A stretch of DNA of 20,501 bases, taken from NCBI GenBank assembly GCA_964620675.1, contig CAZUJU010000053.1, positions 1 through 20,501 of the forward strand. Reading direction: 5' to 3'. This DNA comes from CAYSFW01 sp964620675. Its GTDB lineage: Bacteria > Pseudomonadota > Gammaproteobacteria > UWMA-0217. The notes beneath the pieces were generated by a model. That model did no database searches. It was not told the DNA's origin and saw only the letters and a list, made by a program, of their open reading frames with translations. A program made the translations under genes and the position numbers. Position 1 is the first letter of the stretch, and every line of letters begins with the position of its first letter. Shown in pieces: positions 16,405 through 20,501 of this stretch.

Positions 16405-16590
16405 ATGGGCGACGTCATCCCGTTTCGCCGCGGTAAGGCAAAACCGCCCGGCAGCGGCTCGATTCTGTGCCGCAACGGCTTTCACAAGTGGCAGGTGGAC
16501 AAGGAGCAGATCTTCGACGTCAAACGCGGCAAACTGGTGACCGTGGTACGTTGCGAGCGCTGTGGCAAGGAACGGATCGAATCGCGCTGA
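16405..16590 (+). CDS. Small zinc-ribbon-like protein
   Basis: A 61-residue protein beginning 15 bp after bolA on the same strand. Residues 22-57 include C22, H27 (in GFHKW), C50 and C53 (in RCERCGKER), a plausible C/H-C-C metal site; the spacing suggests a single zinc ribbon resembling the short DUF1660-like zinc ribbons. The N-terminal section (MGDVIPFRRGKAKPP) is basic and flexible. No signal peptide or membrane segment. The SD is weak and the ATG may be coupled to bolA. Function unknown. Confidence 0.7.
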   Translation: MGDVIPFRRGKAKPPGSGSILCRNGFHKWQVDKEQIFDVKRGKLVTVVRCERCGKERIESR

Positions 16591-16603
16591 GACGCGCGGG
16601 TGA

Positions 16604-16831
16604 TCACTTACGTACTTCGGGCGCCCGAGTAGTCCCCGACAGATGCGCCTCTTCGAATTCCTTTACGCAATCGCGGATGAACTGTTCCAGGCTTGGACCC
16701 GTCATGCCGTTGGCCGCGCCTTCGACGCGACAGTCCTCGACCACGCGCGGGTCAGCGGGACGGTCCTCCGCGGCAAACGCCACCGATGAAGACAGTAACA
16801 ACGCGACAGTGAACGAGATCCGTGGATGCAT
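16604..16831 (-). CDS. Small secreted Cys-containing protein
   Basis: From the ATG at 16831 it has 75 residues. It has a clear signal peptide (HPR then FTVALLLSSSVAFA) with cleavage probably after AFA, giving a mature periplasmic protein of about 53 residues. The mature part has two cysteines in an EDCRVEGAANGMTGPSLEQF then IRDC arrangement, which resembles the C-x-G-x-G-x-C pattern of the PsiF repeat; this is a weak resemblance. The frame continues upstream for 18 more codons but without a signal sequence at its N terminus. Orientation is opposite to its neighbours. Function unknown. Confidence 0.65.
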   Translation of the reverse strand: MHPRISFTVALLLSSSVAFAAEDRPADPRVVEDCRVEGAANGMTGPSLEQFIRDCVKEFEEAHLSGTTRAPEVRK

Positions 16832-17033
16832 GGCGACAGAATTGCAGTGGCACGAGCGGCAAAGATAACGGTTGACGCCCGACAAGCAAGCCAGGGCGGC
16901 CGATTCTGCGGATCACGTTGCAAAATTGCGCGCGTACCGAACGCGCCCGCGGAATTCGGCGGACGCGAAACGCACAAGGATTTGCTACGGTTTATTTGTA
17001 ATCCAGCGCCACATCCTTATCTTGCTGTCCATT

Positions 17034-17777
17034 ATGGTTAACTGGATCGAAGGCAAAGTCGTCGAAAACCGGCAGTGGACCGACCGCCTGCATACCTTGC
17101 GGGTCGAGGTCGAATTGCCGCCTTTTCGCGCGGGCCAATTTACCCGGCTAGCGCTCACCCTCGGCAGCGAGCGGGTTGCGCGTCCGTACTCCCTGGTCAA
17201 CGCCCCGCATGAGGCGATCGCGGAGTTTTATTTCAATCGTGTGCCCGATGGCCCCTTGTCAAACCGGATCGCGGCGCTCACGCCGGGCGATCGGGTCGAA
17301 GTCGCCAGTCCGGCGACGGGGCTGTTCACGCTTGATGAGATGACCGGGGGCCGGCATCTATGGATGTTCGCCACTGGCACCGGGGTCGGGCCGTTTCTGT
17401 CGATTCTAAACACTGAGCTCCCCTGGGCGCGTTTCGAACGCCTGGTGCTGGTGCATGGGGCGCGGGAGGCGGGTGATCTCGGCTACCGCGCGCAAGCGGA
17501 AGCGCTCGCCGCAGCGCATCCGGGGCATTTCCACTATCTCCCCGCGATCACCCGCGAGACCCCTTCGTGGGCGTTGCATGGCCGCATTCCCCAGTTAGTC
17601 GCGGCCGGCGAACTGGAACGGGCGGTTGACCTCGAGTTCAGTCGGGACGACTCTCAGGTCATGATGTGCGGCAACCTCGGCATGATCCAGGAGACCACCG
17701 CGCTCCTCACCGCGCGCGGACTGGAAAAAAATCAGCGCCGCAAACCCGGTCAAATCACCACCGAAAAATACTGGTAA
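17034..17777 (+). CDS. fpr: Ferredoxin/flavodoxin-NADP+ reductase
   Basis: Transfers electrons between NADPH and ferredoxin or flavodoxin via FAD, supporting Fe-S assembly and radical enzymes. From ATG 17034 it has 247 residues (E. coli Fpr 248). FAD binding uses RPYS (50-53) and GPLSNRI (73-79); NADP binding uses FATGTGVGPF (112-121) and MMCGNLGMI. The C terminus TTEKYW ends in the aromatic residue that stacks on the flavin in this bacterial class. The frame is open upstream to 16872 but the extra 54 residues have no homologous look. There is no clear Shine-Dalgarno before the ATG. Confidence 0.95.
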   Translation: MVNWIEGKVVENRQWTDRLHTLRVEVELPPFRAGQFTRLALTLGSERVARPYSLVNAPHEAIAEFYFNRVPDGPLSNRIAALTPGDRVEVASPATGLFTLDEMTGGRHLWMFATGTGVGPFLSILNTELPWARFERLVLVHGAREAGDLGYRAQAEALAAAHPGHFHYLPAITRETPSWALHGRIPQLVAAGELERAVDLEFSRDDSQVMMCGNLGMIQETTALLTARGLEKNQRRKPGQITTEKYW

Positions 17778-17795
17778 CGACGCCAGGGTGCGTCG
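17778..17795. terminator. Short hairpin between fpr and mazG
   Basis: CGACGC (17778-17783) and GCGTCG (17790-17795) form a 6-bp perfect stem around a 6-base loop in the 19-bp gap between convergent fpr and mazG. Neither side has a T-run, so as a terminator it is weak. Confidence 0.3.
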
Positions 17796-17796
17796 C

Positions 17797-18177
17797 TCAA
17801 TCGTCGCCCTGCAACTTGGTGTATTTATCGGCGCGGCCGCGCGCCTTAGCCACCGGATACTTGCGCGCGTTCAGCTCGATCTTCTCCTCCACCGCCGTCA
17901 ACAAATCGATATCGAGTTTGTCAGCAAGGCGAATCAAATAAATGAACACGTCCGCGAGTTCGTGGGCGACCTCCGCGCGGGTCGCTTGCGGCAGGTTGCG
18001 ACTTTGCTCCTGGGTCAACCACTGAAAGTGCTCCACCACCTCGGCGGCCTCGGCGATCAGGGCCATCGCGAAGTTCTTCGGGGAGTGAAACTGGTCCCAA
18101 TCGCGCTCCGCGGCGAATTCGCGCAAACGGAGTTTCAGGTCGTCGAGCACCGACTCGGTCATGGCTGTTGGGCTCAC
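17797..18177 (-). CDS. MazG-like nucleotide pyrophosphohydrolase
   Basis: An all-alpha NTP pyrophosphatase of the MazG/dCTPase (XTP3-transactivated protein A) type, removing non-canonical or excess dNTPs. It has 126 residues from GTG 18177. The metal motif is E43-x2-E46 in EAAEVVEH and E73-x2-D76 in HELADVFIY. The RDWDQFHSPKNFAMAL segment (25-40) is characteristic of the dCTP-pyrophosphatase-like group. The GTG start overlaps the gshA TGA (GTGA), so it is coupled to gshA. ATG at 18162 is an alternative start, losing five residues. Confidence 0.9.
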   Translation of the reverse strand: MSPTAMTESVLDDLKLRLREFAAERDWDQFHSPKNFAMALIAEAAEVVEHFQWLTQEQSRNLPQATRAEVAHELADVFIYLIRLADKLDIDLLTAVEEKIELNARKYPVAKARGRADKYTKLQGDD

Positions 18178-19751
18178 TGGGCGAAATAAGCGGCGAGGAA
18201 CTCGTCGAATCGCGCTTGCGGCATCGCCTCCAGATCGGCCTGGAGCTGCCGCGAACGCAGCGCGTCCTGAGCAAACCGCTCCTGCTTGGCGGCGCTGAGC
18301 GGGCGCGCGTTAAAATAGCGGGCGTGCAACCGCGACTGACTCAACGCGAACTCAAAAAAGCTCTCCTGACGTTCGCGCATCAATTCGAGCATGCGCGCCG
18401 AGGGCAACAAGTTTGCGTCATGGACCTTCGGCAGCTGCCGGGCGACGACCGTTGAGTAGAGGTCGGTGCGATAGGCCTGATCCAGCACCGCGGCGACCTC
18501 GGACAAGTCCGACAACAACTCCTCGGCCCAATCGCGCAAACGGTCCTTGCCGTGTGGTCGCGACAGCACGAGGTCGTGGTCACGCCCGCTGTGCGCGACC
18601 AGAAAGAAATTGTTGTTGATCATCTCGCGCTCAAGGGCTTCGATCTTAGGGCTTTCGAGGACGGTGGCGTATAACGCGAGCGTTTCGAGAAAATACAACT
18701 GTTCGATGCTGATTCCCAGCGGCTCGAAGGCATTGACATCCACCGAACGTAGCTCGATGTACTGCACGCCGCGCGCGCGCAGCGCCCGCACCGGCTTTTC
18801 CAGCCGTTGCAGCGGCACCTTGGCGCGCACCGAGCTGTAGTACTCATTCTCGATCTGCAACAAATTGGCGTTCAGCTGGCGCCAATCGCCCTCAACGCAG
18901 ACACCCATGTCCTGATAGGCGGCGCACGGCTGCGAGATCGCCCAATCGAGACTGGCGATATAGTCGTCGAGGCTATCGTAGCTGACGCGCACGCCAACCC
19001 GCCCCTCCTTGGTGTTCTGGTACCCGATGTCGCCAAGCCTGAGCGAGGTCGCGAACGATTCATAGTAGGTGCCGTTACCAAAATACTCCAACGTGGTCGA
19101 CTTGCCGTCGAGAAACGACTCACAGATCGCCGGCGACGCGCCGAACAGGTAGGGTACCAGCCAGCCGATGCGCTGCAGGTTGCGCAGCGTGCCCATATAG
19201 CCATCGGAGCGATACGCCACCGGATCGCGCACGTCGCCGGCGCGGTTCTGACGCCAGCGCCAATAATCTTGCGGGAGCGAGTAGTTGTAGTGCACCCCGG
19301 AGATCGCCTGCATGATCCGCCCGTAGCGATGCCCCAGGCCGCGCCGATACACGGTTTTCATCAGGCCGGCGTTGGAGTGGCCGTACTCGCCGATGCGCAC
19401 GCTGGCCTCGCCCTGCAACAGGCAGGGCATGCTGGTCGCCCACAAAATTTCCTGGTGTTCGAGATTTTGATACACCCAGCGGTGCAACTCGTCGAGCTGC
19501 ACCATCACCGCCATGGGCGTGGTGTGCGGCTCGGTGATCAGTTCGAGTTGGGCCTCGGAGTAATCGGTGGTGATCAGCGGGTGCGTCAAGGCCGACCCCA
19601 GCGCGGCAGGATGGGCGGTCGGCGAGATCGTGCCACCTTGCGTCACCCGCAAACTTTCCTTCTCCAGCCCCTTGAGCGAGCCGGCCAGAAGCCCGGTAGG
19701 GTCGTGTTCGCGCAACGCGAGCAGATCTTGAGCAAAAGATTGGGGGTTCAT
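18174..19751 (-). CDS. gshA: Glutamate-cysteine ligase, type I
   Basis: Catalyses ATP-dependent gamma-glutamylcysteine formation, the first step of glutathione synthesis. It has 525 residues (E. coli 518). The N-terminal GLEKESLRV matches the ATP/glutamate-binding start of the type I family. EAQLELITEPH, QGEASVRIGEYGHSNAG, GVHYNYSLP and YIELRSVDVNAFEPLG are all conserved blocks. AAGGGG lies about four to nine bases before the ATG. It is followed by the overlapping mazG-like gene. The promoter candidate is the TATAGT element at 19796-19801. Confidence 0.96.
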   Translation of the reverse strand: MNPQSFAQDLLALREHDPTGLLAGSLKGLEKESLRVTQGGTISPTAHPAALGSALTHPLITTDYSEAQLELITEPHTTPMAVMVQLDELHRWVYQNLEHQEILWATSMPCLLQGEASVRIGEYGHSNAGLMKTVYRRGLGHRYGRIMQAISGVHYNYSLPQDYWRWRQNRAGDVRDPVAYRSDGYMGTLRNLQRIGWLVPYLFGASPAICESFLDGKSTTLEYFGNGTYYESFATSLRLGDIGYQNTKEGRVGVRVSYDSLDDYIASLDWAISQPCAAYQDMGVCVEGDWRQLNANLLQIENEYYSSVRAKVPLQRLEKPVRALRARGVQYIELRSVDVNAFEPLGISIEQLYFLETLALYATVLESPKIEALEREMINNNFFLVAHSGRDHDLVLSRPHGKDRLRDWAEELLSDLSEVAAVLDQAYRTDLYSTVVARQLPKVHDANLLPSARMLELMRERQESFFEFALSQSRLHARYFNARPLSAAKQERFAQDALRSRQLQADLEAMPQARFDEFLAAYFAQ

Positions 19752-19795
19752 GCTGCCCCTTGTTGGGTAGGATGCGGTTGTCGGTCAGGCGCCGG

Positions 19796-19826
19796 ACTAT
19801 AGCGGAGGGCTTTCGCACCCGTCCAA
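19796..19826 (-). promoter_or_regulatory. gshA promoter candidate
   Basis: Minus-strand TATAGT (19801-19796) lies 45 bp before the gshA ATG. TTGGAC (19826-19821) is 19 bp upstream of it, longer than the optimal 17 bp. Confidence 0.4.
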
Positions 19827-19857
19827 TTAGGCTGTCGCGGGCGTTAGAATTACCGCG

Positions 19858-19925
19858 AGCCCGGAGCGGGCTTGCCCGCGATTGGAATTGTTCAGATCGT
19901 ATGGACGCCCCCCGGCAAGGGGGCG
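19858..19925. repeat. Two GC-rich hairpins upstream of IS110 remnant
   Basis: AGCCCG-GAG-CGGGCT (19858-19872) can alternatively refold as GCGGGC-TT-GCCCGC (19866-19879). A second hairpin CGCCCCC/GGGGGCG (19906-19912 with 19919-19925) lies 27 bp further on. They occupy the non-coding space between gshA and the transposase remnant. They may belong to the end of the insertion element or be a terminator for an earlier upstream gene; no T-run is seen. Confidence 0.4.
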
Positions 19926-20027
19926 CTGTTGGTAGCAAGGAAGAGACGGGATGGACTCTCAGTGCGACGGCATCTGGGTGCCAAAGTGGAAAAGTCGTAA
20001 CTCACCACTTGAACAGGAGGATGCGAC

Positions 20028-20189
20028 GTGAAGCATAGCGTAATCGGTATGGATATCGCCAAACAGGTGTTTCAGTCGCACAGCGTCGATGCCGAGACCG
20101 GCGAAGTCGAGCGCACCAAACTGCGGCGTGACGAAGTACTGTCCCATTTTACTCGTCGAGCTTCGGCGCTGGTCGTCATTCAAGCCTAA
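20028..20189 (+). pseudogene. IS110-family transposase, N-terminal fragment
   Basis: GTG at 20028, preceded by AGGAGG, opens 53 codons ending at TAA 20189. The sequence begins with VIGMDIAKQVFQSHSVD, the DEDD-transposase first aspartate motif of the IS110/IS1111 family, and continues LRRDEVLSHF. Intact members go on to a conserved MEAC..AHYWAR block after LV; here the reading becomes VVIQA and stops. The remaining 280 or so residues, including the serine-containing C-terminal domain, are missing. This is a decayed, inactive element end. Confidence 0.75.
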
Positions 20190-20198
20190 ATTCCTCTG

Positions 20199-20366
20199 TT
20201 ACCCCATTTCCAAAGCCAAACAAGGCGAAGGCAAACCGGGGGGCGATGGATATTTCGGCTTGGCCGCGATGATTCTCGCGACGATGTAGCGCACAAGGGC
20301 GCGCCAGCATTCCGCTTCGGGCAACTGCGGCGCGTTTGCCAGAACATGGTCAAGACCCTTGCGGAC
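20199..20366 (-). other. Unassigned open stretch, possible gene fragment
   Basis: Minus-strand codons from about 20366 to TAA at 20199 read VRKGLDHVLANAPQLPEAE, CWRALVRYIVARIIAAKPKY and a proline-rich tail. The composition resembles a helical domain, but I do not recognise the family. No start codon with a ribosome site is visible, and its upstream end coincides with where the methyltransferase fragment loses homology. Likely a fragment joined by deletion. Confidence 0.3.
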
Positions 20367-20501
20367 GTTCGCTGTTGAACTTGATGCCGTAGGGCGGGTC
20401 GAAGTAGATGCATTGCACGCGCCCGCGCAGGCCCTCGCGCTCGGCGAGGCTGGCCATGACCTGGAGGGAGTCGCCGAGGATCATGCGGTTGGACCAGTTC
20501 T
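20350..20501 (-). pseudogene. Truncated adenine DNA methyltransferase (edge)
   Basis: The frame enters from the right edge and reads LGDSLQVMASLAEREGLRG, then VQCIYFDPPYGIKFNS, then ERPQGS and TGA at 20350. LGDSLQVM..L and DPPYGI are the pattern found in Mod-like (type III-related) N6-adenine methyltransferases that act with helicase-type restriction partners. DPPY is catalytic motif IV. Intact relatives continue with NSNFQ, but here the sequence diverges after FNS and stops six codons later. The 5' end lies outside the window; the remaining C-terminal target-recognition part is missing. Confidence 0.65.

Noticed and set aside
16872..17033. N-terminal extension of Fpr
   Set aside because: The 54 extra codons have no resemblance to reductase sequences and the first family-conserved residues follow the ATG at 17034.

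Overview
The window looks like a GC-rich gammaproteobacterial chromosome: gshA is the proteobacterial type I form, and bolA, fpr, radA and the ypjD/ffh and corB neighbourhood are arranged as is usual in that class. The genus cannot be fixed from sequence reading alone. Conserved housekeeping genes occupy about 10.85-19.75 kb; both flanks are accessory DNA.

Left flank, 0-9 kb, minus strand. The main system is a complete type I Wadjet anti-plasmid operon, jetA (9004 to 7532), jetB (7505 to 6825), jetC (6832 to 3455) and jetD (3458 to 2280). The genes are packed with a 26-bp gap, an 8-bp overlap and a 4-bp overlap. JetABC forms a condensin/MukBEF-like DNA-extruding complex and JetD is its Toprim-type nuclease. 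The ATPase motifs of JetC and the acidic nuclease residues of JetD are all present, so the system looks intact. Downstream, in the same direction, lies a complete TonB-dependent outer-membrane receptor (2030 to 3).

Island scar, 9.1-10.85 kb. On the plus strand a DUF3489 remnant with its own terminator (about 9117-9428) and the C-terminal stub of a serine recombinase (about 10391-10591) flank an intact parD-parE toxin-antitoxin pair on the minus strand. I read this as a decayed DUF3489/DUF2924/recombinase mobile module whose centre was replaced by parDE. A 10-bp word, GGTGCAAACC, occurs twice directly and once inverted around it. The region abuts a tRNA-Ala(CGC) gene with an encoded CCA end and a terminator.

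Core, 10.85-19.75 kb. ffh reads left toward the tRNA. Divergently, ypjD, corB and radA read right. Then come bolA, a small zinc-ribbon protein, a small exported Cys-containing protein (minus), fpr, and a convergent mazG/gshA pair with overlapping stop and start codons.

Right end, 19.75-20.5 kb. Behind the gshA promoter is another scar: the first 53 codons of an IS110-family transposase, cut off by a stop, an unassigned short frame, and a truncated DPPY-type adenine methyltransferase running in from the window edge. Wadjet itself is known; what is less ordinary is the layered island debris around it.
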